This document shows positions 8,878-18,579 of a stretch of 64,000 nucleotides of DNA, piece by piece. A program made the translations under genes and the position numbers. How positions within the stretch are numbered: the stretch's first letter is position 1; each line of letters opens with the position of its first letter. A model generated the notes under the pieces. That model was not told where the DNA came from and searched no databases. It saw only the letters and a program-made list of their open reading frames with translations. Source of the DNA: Desulfobacteraceae bacterium (GTDB lineage: Bacteria > Desulfobacterota > Desulfobacteria > Desulfobacterales > Desulfobacteraceae); assembly GCA_016744295.1 (NCBI GenBank), contig JADGEQ010000001.1:124001-188000 (forward strand), given 5' to 3'.

Positions 8878-9782
8878 AAAAAATGATCAACCAAAAACAA
8901 GTCTCTACCAAAGGATTTCAGGACCTCTACCCCTTTGGGTCCAATTTTTTTAATATTAACGGCCATGACCTTCACTATGTGGACCAGGGAAAGGGTGCTC
9001 CCATATTCATGGTCCACGGCAACCCAACCTGGTCCTTTTATTATCGGAACCTGATCACCCATTTATCAAAAAAATTCCGCACCATTGCCCCGGATCATAT
9101 CGGCTGCGGATTTTCTGACAAGCCAGGGCCAAAAGACTATGACTATACCCTGGCCTCCCGGGTCAATGATCTGGATGCATTGATACAGCACCTTTGTCCC
9201 AATGAAAAAATATCCCTGATTGTCCATGACTGGGGCGGTATGATCGGACTTGCCTGGGCCATCAATCATTTGGACAAAATTGAAAAAATTGTTATTACCA
9301 ATACATCCGGTTTTTTTCTACCCGAGAAAAAATCCCTGCCCCTTAGATTGTGGATGATCAAATATTTAAGCTGGTTTGGGACCCCGGCGGTATTGGGATT
9401 GAATGCCTTTGCTTCGGGAGCCATTCGCATGGGGTCGGAAAATAAACTTGCACCACCTGTTAAAAAAGGGCTGTTAGCCCCCTATAATTCCTGGAAAAAC
9501 CGTATTGCCACCTTAAAATTTGTCCAGGACATACCCATTACTGAAAAAGATAAAAGCTATGATCTTGTGAATCATGTGGACACACATCTGACACAATTGG
9601 ATGAAGATAAACTTCTCTTCCTCTGGGGGGCAAAGGATTTTGTCTTTGACCTGACATTTTTAAATGAATTTCGACTTAGGTTTCCCAAAGCTGCATGTCA
9701 TGTGTTCCAGGATGCAGGTCATTATTTATTTGAAGACAAACCCAAAGAAACCACAGAACTCATCACCTCATTTTTAACCTAA
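8871..9782 (+). CDS. oleB: OleB, alpha/beta-hydrolase beta-lactone decarboxylase
   Basis: OleB converts the beta-lactone made by OleC into a cis-olefin and CO2; it belongs to the haloalkane-dehalogenase branch of alpha/beta hydrolases. The 303-residue sequence has the oxyanion segment HGNPTWSFYYRNL (residues 49-61), the Asp nucleophile in VHDWGG (D120), an acidic residue in LWGAKDFVFD and the catalytic His in DAGHYLFED (H284). It lies between oleA and oleC, overlapping the oleA stop by 7 bp. ATG 8883 is an in-frame alternative start. By sequence alone a dehalogenase could not be excluded; the position in an ole operon decides the call. Confidence 0.92.
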   Translation: MVKKMINQKQVSTKGFQDLYPFGSNFFNINGHDLHYVDQGKGAPIFMVHGNPTWSFYYRNLITHLSKKFRTIAPDHIGCGFSDKPGPKDYDYTLASRVNDLDALIQHLCPNEKISLIVHDWGGMIGLAWAINHLDKIEKIVITNTSGFFLPEKKSLPLRLWMIKYLSWFGTPAVLGLNAFASGAIRMGSENKLAPPVKKGLLAPYNSWKNRIATLKFVQDIPITEKDKSYDLVNHVDTHLTQLDEDKLLFLWGAKDFVFDLTFLNEFRLRFPKAACHVFQDAGHYLFEDKPKETTELITSFLT

Positions 9783-9835
9783 AAAACATGACCCCCCTTT
9801 TGACTTTTTGATCCGGGTCAGGTAATAAACCCTCT

Positions 9836-10579
9836 ATGCTTGGATTTGGAAAAAAGAAAAAAAAAGACGCGAACGCTGCCGACACAGCAGGGGCAAAAGA
9901 CACCATTGCTGTGCCCCCGGGAAAAAAGGACCCAAAAAAAGGCCAAGCCCAACCGGAAGAAACTGAAACCATTGAAAAAAGCCCCCCTCCTGAAAAGAAA
10001 AAATTTATCACAAAAAAACGTATTTTCATCATATTGATGATATTGGGAGCCCTCGGGGGGGCAGCCTTCCTGGTCTACAAGATGTACTTTACCGGAAACG
10101 AGACCAAAACGGCTGTTTACAATAAAATTGAACTTGCCCACGTCAAGCTGCCCGAAGAGATGCTTAAGTTCAGCTTTAAACACTTTCCGGATCTCTATTT
10201 ATCCCTGGTGAGCTATAACGAAGAAATCACCCTCTTTGAGAACGAGATTGCTCGGATTGAGGCCATTGCCCAAAAATACCCGGAACAAAAAAAAATCACC
10301 GAAACCGGAAAAAAGAGTTTGGAAAAAGGAAAAAATACCCTGGTAAAAGCGTTTGAAAAATTAGAAAAGCCAATTAAAGAAACCTATGTCCTTTTCCAGG
10401 TCAATGAGAGTCAGGGGATTGCAAGCATAAAAGAGAAAGAAAAAGAATTGACCGAGACGGCCCAAGCCGCTTTAAAAATATCCCAGGATCAAACCCAGAT
10501 CATTAAACCCACCTCACCCAAAGAGCCAGGGGGCATTTTTACGGGCACCCTGTATAAATTGAAAAAGAAATTCCTATGA
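9836..10579 (+). CDS. Unknown single-pass membrane protein within the ole operon
   Basis: No family recognised. The 247-residue protein starts with a lysine-rich, proline/alanine-rich cytoplasmic stretch (residues 1-60, including a KKKKK run), has one hydrophobic segment at about 62-84 (IFIILMILGALGGAAFLVY) and ends in a helical, charged region with coiled-coil character (about 120-225). By the positive-inside rule the N-terminus should be cytoplasmic and the coiled coil periplasmic. It begins 53 bp after oleB and its stop overlaps the oleC start by 4 bp (ATGA), so it is co-expressed with the olefin enzymes. It occupies a slot where the reductase OleD might be expected but shows no Rossmann motif and is not OleD. 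A role as membrane anchor or product-handling factor is speculation. Confidence 0.75.
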   Translation: MLGFGKKKKKDANAADTAGAKDTIAVPPGKKDPKKGQAQPEETETIEKSPPPEKKKFITKKRIFIILMILGALGGAAFLVYKMYFTGNETKTAVYNKIELAHVKLPEEMLKFSFKHFPDLYLSLVSYNEEITLFENEIARIEAIAQKYPEQKKITETGKKSLEKGKNTLVKAFEKLEKPIKETYVLFQVNESQGIASIKEKEKELTETAQAALKISQDQTQIIKPTSPKEPGGIFTGTLYKLKKKFL

Positions 10580-12225
10580 CAAAATTTACAAATATTTCAC
10601 TAAGCCTAGAAAAAACAGCCGAGCTTTACCCCTATAAAAGAGCCGTGGTCTACCCCGATGGCCGGGATAAAAACAACAGAGTATTATACAGTCAGATAAC
10701 CTTAAGTCAGCTGGACAGCCTTTCCGACAGCCTGGCCTTTGGGCTTGAGAGCATTGGTATTATCCGGGGAACCCGGACCATTATAATGATCACCCCGGGA
10801 ATGGAATTTTTCATCACCATGTTTGCCATGTTCAAGGTGGGGGCAATCCCTGTGGTGGTGGATCCGGGTATGGGAATTGACCGGATGCTGCAATGCCTTG
10901 AACAAGGAAGACCCAAGGCATTCATCGGCATTGAAAAAGCCCATTTGCTCCGCACCCTGAAGCCCAAATATTTTAAAGCCGTCAAAATATGGGTAACCGT
11001 GGGCAAACGCTGGTTCTGGGGCGGTCATACCCTCAAAGAACTCATGTCCCACACCAGGGAAGCCTTCCCAAAAGCCCACACCACCTGGGATGAAACCGCT
11101 ACCATTGTATTTACCACCGGCTCCACAGGGCCTGCCAAGGGGGTTGTATACACCCATGGGAATTTTGATGCCCAGATACGACAAATCCAGTCCCATTTTA
11201 AAATTGAACCCGATGAAATTGACCTTCCCACCTTTCCTTTGTTTGCCATGTTTGATCCGATACTGGGAATGACAGCTGTCATCCCGGATATGGATCCGAC
11301 CAAGCCGGCCCAGGTGAATCCGGTTAAAATAATTGAAGCCATCGAAAATCACGGGGTGACCAATATGTTTGCCTCCCCGGCCCTGCTCAACCGGGTGGGA
11401 AAATATGGCAAAGAAAACAATATACGCCTGCCCTCCCTTCGGCGGGTGGTGTCGGCTGGTGCCCCGGTGAGTCCAGCCAATATTGAACAATTTTCAACCA
11501 TGCTTTCCAGGGACACCCAGATCCATACCCCCTACGGCGCAACAGAAGCGGTTCCCATCATATCCATCGGATCCCATGAGATTATATCGGAAACCAAACT
11601 ATTGAGTGAACAGGGGTTTGGCATGTGCATCGGCAGACCCATCAACACCACCACCATCCGGCTGATAAAAATATCCGATGATCCCATCACCCATCTAAGA
11701 GACAGCATCGTTGTTCCAGAAAATCAGGTGGGGGAAATAACCGTTCAGGCTGATCTTGTCACAAAACAATATTTTAACAACCGTGAGGCAGACCTTATGG
11801 CAAAGATCCCGGATTCAGACGGAAACATCTGGCACCGGATGGGAGACCTGGGATGGCAGGATTCAAAGGGCAGGATCTGGTTCTGCGGAAGAAAAAACCA
11901 TCGGGTCACAACAGGCAAGGAAACCTTGTTCACCATTCCTGTTGAGGCCATATTCAACAACCACGAAAAAGTTTTCAGAAGTGCCCTGGCAGGGGTTGGA
12001 CCCAAGGCAAATCAAATACCGGTCATTTTTATTGAACCCAAAACAAAAATAGCCAACGAAAAGGCCTTTATCCAGGAACTTTTCACCCTGGCAAAATCCA
12101 ACCCTCTCACCGCTGATATTGCCCATATTTTTATTGAAAAGGCCTTTCCTGTGGATATCCGTCACAATTCAAAAATATTTCGGGAAAAACTGGCCATCAA
12201 AGCTAAAAACAAGCTCAAGCTATAA
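10576..12225 (+). CDS. oleC: OleC, AMP-binding beta-lactone synthetase
   Basis: OleC activates a 2-alkyl-3-hydroxyalkanoate with ATP and closes it to a beta-lactone, the substrate of OleB. The 549-residue protein is a full-length member of the acyl-adenylate superfamily: P-loop TTGSTGPAKG near residue 178, the A5 region TPYGATE near 318, and the A7/A8 region with MGDLGW and GRKNHR. Length is typical for OleC. Start ATG 10576 overlaps the upstream stop (ATGA). It is the last gene of the plus-strand operon; a convergent DHH gene follows after 57 bp with no clear terminator between. Distinction from fatty acyl-CoA ligase rests partly on context. Confidence 0.91.
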   Translation: MTKFTNISLSLEKTAELYPYKRAVVYPDGRDKNNRVLYSQITLSQLDSLSDSLAFGLESIGIIRGTRTIIMITPGMEFFITMFAMFKVGAIPVVVDPGMGIDRMLQCLEQGRPKAFIGIEKAHLLRTLKPKYFKAVKIWVTVGKRWFWGGHTLKELMSHTREAFPKAHTTWDETATIVFTTGSTGPAKGVVYTHGNFDAQIRQIQSHFKIEPDEIDLPTFPLFAMFDPILGMTAVIPDMDPTKPAQVNPVKIIEAIENHGVTNMFASPALLNRVGKYGKENNIRLPSLRRVVSAGAPVSPANIEQFSTMLSRDTQIHTPYGATEAVPIISIGSHEIISETKLLSEQGFGMCIGRPINTTTIRLIKISDDPITHLRDSIVVPENQVGEITVQADLVTKQYFNNREADLMAKIPDSDGNIWHRMGDLGWQDSKGRIWFCGRKNHRVTTGKETLFTIPVEAIFNNHEKVFRSALAGVGPKANQIPVIFIEPKTKIANEKAFIQELFTLAKSNPLTADIAHIFIEKAFPVDIRHNSKIFREKLAIKAKNKLKL

Positions 12226-12282
12226 AAGGTTCCCTGACAACAAGCGCAAACTATAAACAGCGCTAAAAAGTATCCAGAATCT

Positions 12283-13584
12283 TTAATCCGGTAAAAGATC
12301 ATAAAAATAGAGCATGGCATCGGACCGGGTGATGATACCGATGATTTTATCATCCTTCATGACGGGAATCCTGCCAATATCATGTTTGATCATGAGCTTG
12401 GCAGCCTCAATGGCACTTTTTTCATGGGAAATGGTCACAAGTTTTCGACTCATAAAGGCCTTGATGGGCGACTGCATCTGGTTTGACTTTCTGATCTTTT
12501 TAAAATCCCGCCGGGAGATCACCCCCACCAGTTTCTCCGCCTTGTCAACCACGGGCATACCTGTGCATCCCATATCCCTGAGCAGCATTGCAACCTCTTC
12601 AACAAGGGTATCCTGATCCACGGTTACAACGGGATAGGACATGATATCCGACAACATGACAGAAGAATACTGGTTGCCGTTAACCAGTTCTGTGATCATT
12701 TCCTGGATGGTTTCAGGGTTTACTCCCTTTAACAATGCAGATCCGGCCCCGGGGTGTCCCCCGCCCCCCATACTTCGCATAATCAACCCGATATTGATCT
12801 CATCCACACCGCTCCGACCGATGACCATACACTTATCCTGCTCTGTATCCCGAAAAATACCAAAGGCCACATCCACATTCACAATTTCCCGGTACATTTG
12901 CAGAACCATGGCCAAATTCTGAACCCGGCCGCTGATATCCAACCGGGACAGGCTAAAGGAAAATCCGCCCAATTGTGTTCGTTCTGCCCTCTGAACCATC
13001 TCAAAAAGAACGTCTTTTTGGCGCTTGCTGTAGGCTGATTTTAAAAAGGTGGATAAAATATTCAAATCCGCCTTCTTGTCCAGCAGAAAACCTGCAGCAT
13101 ATGCATCTTCCGCCAGGGTGGATGGAAAGGAAAGATTGCCGGTATCCTCATACACCCCCATTAAAAAAAGGGTGGCCTGGATGGGGGTTATCAATTTACG
13201 CTGTTTCTCTATTTCCTGGACCAGCATGGTCACCGTTGCCCCGATCTCCCTGACATTTTTATCATCGGTCTCCATATCTCCATTGGTATGATGATCCCAG
13301 ACAATGATCCGAAGATCCTGTTTTTCCCTCAAGGCAAATAGCCGCCGGTCAAGGCGATCCCAGGTATGGGTGTCCACTACGATGAGGGTATCCACCTCTT
13401 CATAATTAATTTCAGCCGGAGAATAAAAATCAAATAAATCCTTATGTATGGATAAAAACGTCTTAAGATTGGCATTGATCGAACCGGGCAGTACCGGTTT
13501 TGCGTCAGGATACAAAAGCCTCGCCGCTACAAGGCTTGCAAGGGCATCAAAATCCGAACCTTTATGGGTGGTGATAATCTTCAT
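12283..13584 (-). CDS. DHH/DHHA1 phosphoesterase with two CBS domains
   Basis: 433 residues. The N-terminal DHH domain (about 1-150) has HKGSDFDALAS, VDTHTWD and WDHH, the metal ligands of this phosphoesterase superfamily. The DHHA1 domain carries GGGGHPGAGSA near residue 272. Two CBS domains occupy about 310-430 and likely bind adenine nucleotides to control activity. In many relatives from this phylum the same domains are followed by a tRNA nucleotidyltransferase (CCA-adding) domain; that part is absent here, and the natural stop follows the second CBS domain. GAGG precedes the ATG. Candidate substrates are small oligoribonucleotides or cyclic-dinucleotide products, which is relevant to the cyclase-like gene at 25.9 kb, but nothing in the sequence fixes this. 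Confidence 0.9.
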   Translation of the reverse strand: MKIITTHKGSDFDALASLVAARLLYPDAKPVLPGSINANLKTFLSIHKDLFDFYSPAEINYEEVDTLIVVDTHTWDRLDRRLFALREKQDLRIIVWDHHTNGDMETDDKNVREIGATVTMLVQEIEKQRKLITPIQATLFLMGVYEDTGNLSFPSTLAEDAYAAGFLLDKKADLNILSTFLKSAYSKRQKDVLFEMVQRAERTQLGGFSFSLSRLDISGRVQNLAMVLQMYREIVNVDVAFGIFRDTEQDKCMVIGRSGVDEINIGLIMRSMGGGGHPGAGSALLKGVNPETIQEMITELVNGNQYSSVMLSDIMSYPVVTVDQDTLVEEVAMLLRDMGCTGMPVVDKAEKLVGVISRRDFKKIRKSNQMQSPIKAFMSRKLVTISHEKSAIEAAKLMIKHDIGRIPVMKDDKIIGIITRSDAMLYFYDLLPD

Positions 13585-13897
13585 TTGTCCTCTAAATAGT
13601 TAAGGTTATTCCTTGAAAATACTTGCACATTATACCGTTGCCCCAAGGGAAATCAATGGATTTATGAATTCCATTTCGATTAATTATTTCCAATACATAA
13701 TAATTATTGTATCATCATTTTCCATATGGGTATGAATGTTCAGTTTTTCTCTCGATTGTTTGCCTGCTGTACAAAACAATTTTTATTTTCAAGAAATAAA
13801 TTTGAGTATTCCATTATGAGGTCAAAAATTGCGGGATCCTAAGATATCTGACAAGTATCCAATTAAAAAAACTAACTTTGGGAATATCCTGATCCTC

Positions 13898-14357
13898 ATG
13901 ATTAAAAACCGGTTGTTGCGAATCATTTTAACGACAATGCTGATTGTCGCCGTTCTTTTTCCCCTACTCAGCATAAATTTTATTTTTCCACAATTTGTCA
14001 ATCTGCTGACAGATCACCTGAAAAATGAATCAATTCAGAATGCCAATCATTTGAAATATACAATTTCCAACATAACAAATTTAACAAACCTGCCCTTCTC
14101 TCTGGATACAAAAAAAAGTTTGGTGCGGGCAAAAGACGGGCAAACCATATTTTCAACCGATTCCCAGGATCTGGGCAAGCACAATACCCAGGATTATTTT
14201 CATACCCAGGTTGCAAATGGAAAAAATGTCCGAAATCCGGGCCAAAAAACGTGGTATCCGCAAATACATTGAAAAACCGTTCGACTTAAAAGGATTGGCA
14301 AAAACGATTCGTGATCTATTGGACCAGCAGAACATTGAATCTGCCAAAAAACAGTGA
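13898..14357 (+). pseudogene. Remnant of a hybrid sensor histidine kinase (N-terminus joined out of frame to receiver C-terminus)
   Basis: The first part, from ATG 13898, reads as a membrane-anchored sensor start: a basic N-terminus, a hydrophobic segment (IILTTMLIVAVLFPLL), then an extracytoplasmic stretch up to DYFHTQVANGKN near 14225. From 14226 a different frame reads MSEIRAKKRGIRKYIEKPFDLKG and ends at TGA 14355-14357; this is the last third of a receiver domain and lines up closely with the C-terminus of the next gene (MSEEKAATLGIRGFLMKPIR). PAS, HisKA, ATPase and most of the receiver are missing. The simplest reading is one internal deletion. The stop overlaps the GTG start of the next kinase by 3 bases, the mark of an ancestral two-kinase operon. 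Confidence 0.75.
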
Positions 14358-16591
14358 AACCATTAAATCATTTTTTAAATACAATTTGCAATGTGACAAA
14401 CGAAACCAGCATTGTTTCCATAAAAACCCTGCTATTTGAAAAGGCTCTTGCCGTTTTTTGTATTCTCGGATTAATAGCCGTCATAATGGGGGGTATTGAA
14501 GTTTATTTGCAGGGGAGATTGGAAATTGTAGTCTTCTACATCAGCGCATATTTACCGGCTCTGATCTGTTTTGTATTACGAAAAAAAATTCCCTATCATT
14601 ACCTGACAAATATCGTTTTACTGGATATTTACATTCTATCGTTATTGATTTTGAGCGGAGTTGGATTAAGCGGAGCTGGAATCCCTTTATTAATAACATT
14701 CTGTGTATTAACAACAACCTTTCAGGGCATCGGCAGGGGACTTATCTCTATCCTAATGGGCGTTATTGCCATTTTGTTGATCGGGTCAGCCATGAACAAA
14801 GGATTCATTCCAATAGATATCATTACAATGACCAACTCCACAAGAATCGAAGCATGGGTTATGGCTTCTGTCATGCTCTTATTAATTGGCAGCATTATGG
14901 TTGTTTGCCTTGGCGTACTCCATGATTCTCTGGAGAGAACCATAAAAACCATTCAGCAAAACACGATTGAACTTCAAACTTCAAACAACCAGCTTGAACA
15001 AGCAATGAAACGCCAGAAAGAAACAAAAAACGAACTGCTCGAATCAAAATCCCTGCTTGAGGCTGCATTCGAATCCACAGCAGATGGGATTCTTGTGGTG
15101 GATAAAAATAGGCAATGGACCAAGTTTAATCAAAATTTTACAGATATTTGGAATATCCCAAATTCAATGATTGACTCAATGACGAATTCGTTTGATGGTA
15201 AAAAGGCATTGGATTATATTATGGATAATTTTAAAAATCCGGATGAATTCATTTCCAAAATCCAAGAAATATACCAAAACAAAGAAATGGACTCCTTTGA
15301 TACACTTGAACTCAAGGACGGCAGAATACTTGAACACTATTCCAAACCACAAAAGTTAAACAACCAGATTGTTGGACGGGTATGGAGTTTGAGAGATATT
15401 ACCGAGCAACGAAGGTTAGAATCTCAACTTCAGCTATCCCAAAAAATGGACTCCCTCGGCACCCTTGCAGGCGGCATCGCCCACGATTTTAATAACATTC
15501 TCTTTCCAATCCTTGGCCATACAGAAATGCTGTTAGAGGATGCGGCAAAGGAAGATGCAGCAAAGGAAAGTCTGTTTCATTCCAGCCTGAACCAAATTTA
15601 TACCGGCGCCTTGAGAGCCAAAGATCTTGTAAATCAAATACTTGCCTTCTCCCGTCAGGATAAGAACCAATTAATATTGATGAAAATGCAGCCCGTCATT
15701 AAAGAGGCATTAAAACTAATCAGGTCCACAATCCCTGCAATGATTAAAATCAAACAGGATATCAGGGCTGACTGCGGTATTATCAAAGCAGACCCAACCC
15801 AAATTCATCAAATTGTCATGAACCTTGCGACCAATGCCTACCATGCCATGGAAGAAACCGGCGGAGAGCTGACCGTGACCCTGGAAGAAATCAAACTTGG
15901 TAAACATGAATTTTTAATACCCCCTGAAATGAAATCCGGAATCTATGCCTGCCTTTCAATAGCAGATACCGGTGTGGGCATGACCAAATCAACAACAGAA
16001 AAAATCTTTGATCCGTTTTTTACCACCAAGGAGAAAGGCAAAGGTACTGGAATGGGATTATCCGTTGTCCACGGCATTGTTAATAGCATGAGAGGGCATA
16101 TTCAGATAAATAGCGAACCCAACAAAGGAAGCCAATTTAAGGTTTATTTCCCCACCCAAAAAAATGCTGAAGAAGAACAATTCCCGCTGACAAAGGAACC
16201 AATACAGGGTGGAACTGAACAGATTTTGCTTGTGGATGATGAACAAGCGATCCTTACCATGGCAAGACAGATGCTGGAACGGTTGGGGTATCAGGTCATT
16301 TCTCAAACCAGCAGTCTTGAAGCCATTGAAACTTTCCATCGCAACCCGGAGAAATTTGATTTGGTTATCACAGATATGGCAATGCCCCATTTATCCGGAG
16401 ATAAACTAGCCGTTGAATTGAGGCGAATACGCCATGACATTCCCATTTTGATTTGTACAGGATTCAGTGAAGCCATGTCCGAAGAAAAAGCAGCTACCCT
16501 GGGTATCCGGGGGTTTTTAATGAAACCGATCAGAATGAAAGACTTTTCCCAAAAAATCCGGGAAGTTTTGGATAATAATCGGACCAGATAA
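14354..16591 (+). CDS. Hybrid sensor histidine kinase (membrane region, PAS, HisKA, HATPase, receiver)
   Basis: 745 residues. Residues about 25-200 hold five or six membrane segments with little periplasmic loop, followed by a short coiled coil (about 205-240), a PAS domain (about 240-350), HisKA with the phosphorylated His in GGIAHDFNNIL (about 375), an ATPase domain with the N box MNLATNAYHAM and G boxes DTGVGM and GTGMGLSVV, and a C-terminal receiver with LLVDDE, the phospho-acceptor Asp in LVITDMAMP and KP near 728. This looks like a phosphorelay starter needing a separate Hpt protein and output regulator, neither of which is adjacent. Start is GTG 14354, overlapping the broken kinase upstream, with no obvious ribosome site. 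Signal unknown. Confidence 0.92.
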   Translation: MKPLNHFLNTICNVTNETSIVSIKTLLFEKALAVFCILGLIAVIMGGIEVYLQGRLEIVVFYISAYLPALICFVLRKKIPYHYLTNIVLLDIYILSLLILSGVGLSGAGIPLLITFCVLTTTFQGIGRGLISILMGVIAILLIGSAMNKGFIPIDIITMTNSTRIEAWVMASVMLLLIGSIMVVCLGVLHDSLERTIKTIQQNTIELQTSNNQLEQAMKRQKETKNELLESKSLLEAAFESTADGILVVDKNRQWTKFNQNFTDIWNIPNSMIDSMTNSFDGKKALDYIMDNFKNPDEFISKIQEIYQNKEMDSFDTLELKDGRILEHYSKPQKLNNQIVGRVWSLRDITEQRRLESQLQLSQKMDSLGTLAGGIAHDFNNILFPILGHTEMLLEDAAKEDAAKESLFHSSLNQIYTGALRAKDLVNQILAFSRQDKNQLILMKMQPVIKEALKLIRSTIPAMIKIKQDIRADCGIIKADPTQIHQIVMNLATNAYHAMEETGGELTVTLEEIKLGKHEFLIPPEMKSGIYACLSIADTGVGMTKSTTEKIFDPFFTTKEKGKGTGMGLSVVHGIVNSMRGHIQINSEPNKGSQFKVYFPTQKNAEEEQFPLTKEPIQGGTEQILLVDDEQAILTMARQMLERLGYQVISQTSSLEAIETFHRNPEKFDLVITDMAMPHLSGDKLAVELRRIRHDIPILICTGFSEAMSEEKAATLGIRGFLMKPIRMKDFSQKIREVLDNNRTR

Positions 16592-16878
16592 ACACAAGAA
16601 ATAGATCCGATAGAAACTGAGCCCTAAGAATACAGATCATTGCTTTCAAATTACGATTGCATTTTTTATGAAAGGTTTCAAACAATGGATTCCTTTCTTT
16701 TTTGAAAAGAATATAGTATCAAAATATACCGATTCGAAGGGAGCTTTTCCCTGAAAAAAAGCCACCGTTTTTTACAAAAAAAATCCTCAAACGTATTAAG
16801 AATATTGACAAGCCTTAAAGGCGGAAGCAACAAGTTAGGACTCGGTCTCTTAAAATAATAATCCCATAGCTCACTCCC

Positions 16879-18579
16879 TTATATTTTAAACTGCGCCATC
16901 ATTTGATTTAAATCTTCCGCTAAATGAGATAATTCCGTTGCACTGATGTTAACCTGTTGGCTACCATTGCTTATCTCTTCCGCAGCCTGACTGACTTGAG
17001 TAATATCCTTGGTAACTTCTTCAGCAACTGCTGAAGTTTGATTTACATTTTCATTGACTTCCTGAACGCCAGTAGCAGCCTGACTCACATTGTTTGAAAT
17101 TTCCTGAGTAGTAGCAGACTGTTCTTCGATAGCTGTTGCAACTGTAGTTACAATATCATTAATTTCATTAATGATCTGTACTATTAATTCTATTGCTTCA
17201 ATGGATTCGGCAGTGGTGGTATGGACCCCGGAGATTTTCTCATTAATATCTCTGGTGGCCTCGGCTGTCTGTTGTGCCAGCGCTTTTATCTCTCCAGCTA
17301 CAACGGCGAAACCCTTTCCTGCTTCTCCGGCTCTTGCTGCCTCAATTGTCGCATTCAAAGCAAGAAGGTTTGTTTGCTCAGATATATCAGAAATGGTTTC
17401 AGTAACCTTACTGATTTCAGAAGCAGACGTTCCAAGAGCATCCACCTTTCCGGAGACTTCTTGGGCTTTTTTGACAGCATCGGAGGTTATCTCACTACCT
17501 TTTGCTGCATTGTTTGCGATTTCATTAATTGTAGCAGTCATCTCTTCTGATGCAGAAACGATCATCTGGATGTTGGTTGTTGTCTGCTCTGTTGCAGCCG
17601 CGACACCGTTCATATTCGTGGCCATTTCTTCTGCGGCAGCAGCAACTGTATAGGATCTCTCAGCGGTTTGAGTTGAATTTGTATTGATCTGTTCTGATAT
17701 TGCTGATAAATTTGTGGAAGAAGAATTCAAGGTTTGTACGCCCATTGAAATATCCTGGAACATTTTTTGTAAATTTTTTGACATTGAATCCAATGACTTG
17801 AATAGGATTCCAATTTCGTCTTTTTGTTCTATCTCAAAGCTCCGGGTTAAATCACCCTTTGCAAGGCTGTTGGCAAAGGACACTGCCGAGAATATCGGTT
17901 TTTTGATCAGGAATGAAATTATTAGGCCAAAAACTATACTAACAATAACACCGACAATCGCCAAAACGCCTATCAAGATGCGGGAACGTTTCCCTGCGGA
18001 AATGATGTCTCCAGAATTATGGTGAATCTTCTCAATTCCGCCTTTTAACAAAATGTCAATGCTGGACTCGAATGTATAAATATCTTTTTTGAAGGAACTC
18101 ATCAGCTCATTCGCCTTTTGCGGAGTGATGGTTTCATCTTGCAGAACAGTTTTTGTCAATTCCATAAATCCTTTGGCATATATAGAATATGAACCCTGGG
18201 CATCAAGAATTGCTTTTTTTACATCATCTGAAAGATGAGGGTCATCCGAAATTTTTTTTGCAAATTCCGAAATAAGTTGGGTCGTTTTCATTACAACAGC
18301 CTGGAATTTTCTGATATACCCTTCCTGTTTTTCTTCTTTTCCGATGTTCAGAAAAAAATCCTTCTCATATCGCCGATGTTGCAACGCAAGAACTTTTAAT
18401 TCCTCCGATTTCTCAAGAAACACGATATCATTTTCAACCATGTCTACAACATGTGAATTACTGCTTGATATCTGAACAAATCCAATTCCACCAACGACCA
18501 CTATAATCAGTGAAACAAAAAGAAAGGAACTGACCAGTTTTTTCCCAATAGATAAATTTTTAAACCAGTTTAAAACCAT
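16879..18579 (-). CDS. Methyl-accepting chemotaxis protein
   Basis: A 566-residue transmembrane chemoreceptor. TM1 is at about 11-32, a helical periplasmic sensor of about 155 residues follows (four-helix-bundle or HBM type by look), TM2 lies at about 195-218, then HAMP and a long cytoplasmic signalling bundle. The hairpin tip, with [19 protein letters not shown] and [12 protein letters not shown], is canonical and interacts with CheA and CheW. There is no C-terminal pentapeptide for CheR/CheB docking. The start has TAGGAG upstream. It stands alone without che genes nearby, so it must couple to an array encoded elsewhere. Ligand not predictable. Confidence 0.93.
   Translation of the reverse strand: MVLNWFKNLSIGKKLVSSFLFVSLIIVVVGGIGFVQISSSNSHVVDMVENDIVFLEKSEELKVLALQHRRYEKDFFLNIGKEEKQEGYIRKFQAVVMKTTQLISEFAKKISDDPHLSDDVKKAILDAQGSYSIYAKGFMELTKTVLQDETITPQKANELMSSFKKDIYTFESSIDILLKGGIEKIHHNSGDIISAGKRSRILIGVLAIVGVIVSIVFGLIISFLIKKPIFSAVSFANSLAKGDLTRSFEIEQKDEIGILFKSLDSMSKNLQKMFQDISMGVQTLNSSSTNLSAISEQINTNSTQTAERSYTVAAAAEEMATNMNGVAAATEQTTTNIQMIVSASEEMTATINEIANNAAKGSEITSDAVKKAQEVSGKVDALGTSASEISKVTETISDISEQTNLLALNATIEAARAGEAGKGFAVVAGEIKALAQQTAEATRDINEKISGVHTTTAESIEAIELIVQIINEINDIVTTVATAIEEQSATTQEISNNVSQAATGVQEVNENVNQTSAVAEEVTKDITQVSQAAEEISNGSQQVNISATELSHLAEDLNQMMAQFKI

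Noticed and set aside
9836..10579. Ole-operon membrane protein as OleD
   Set aside because: No Rossmann glycine motif, no YxxxK site and far too short.
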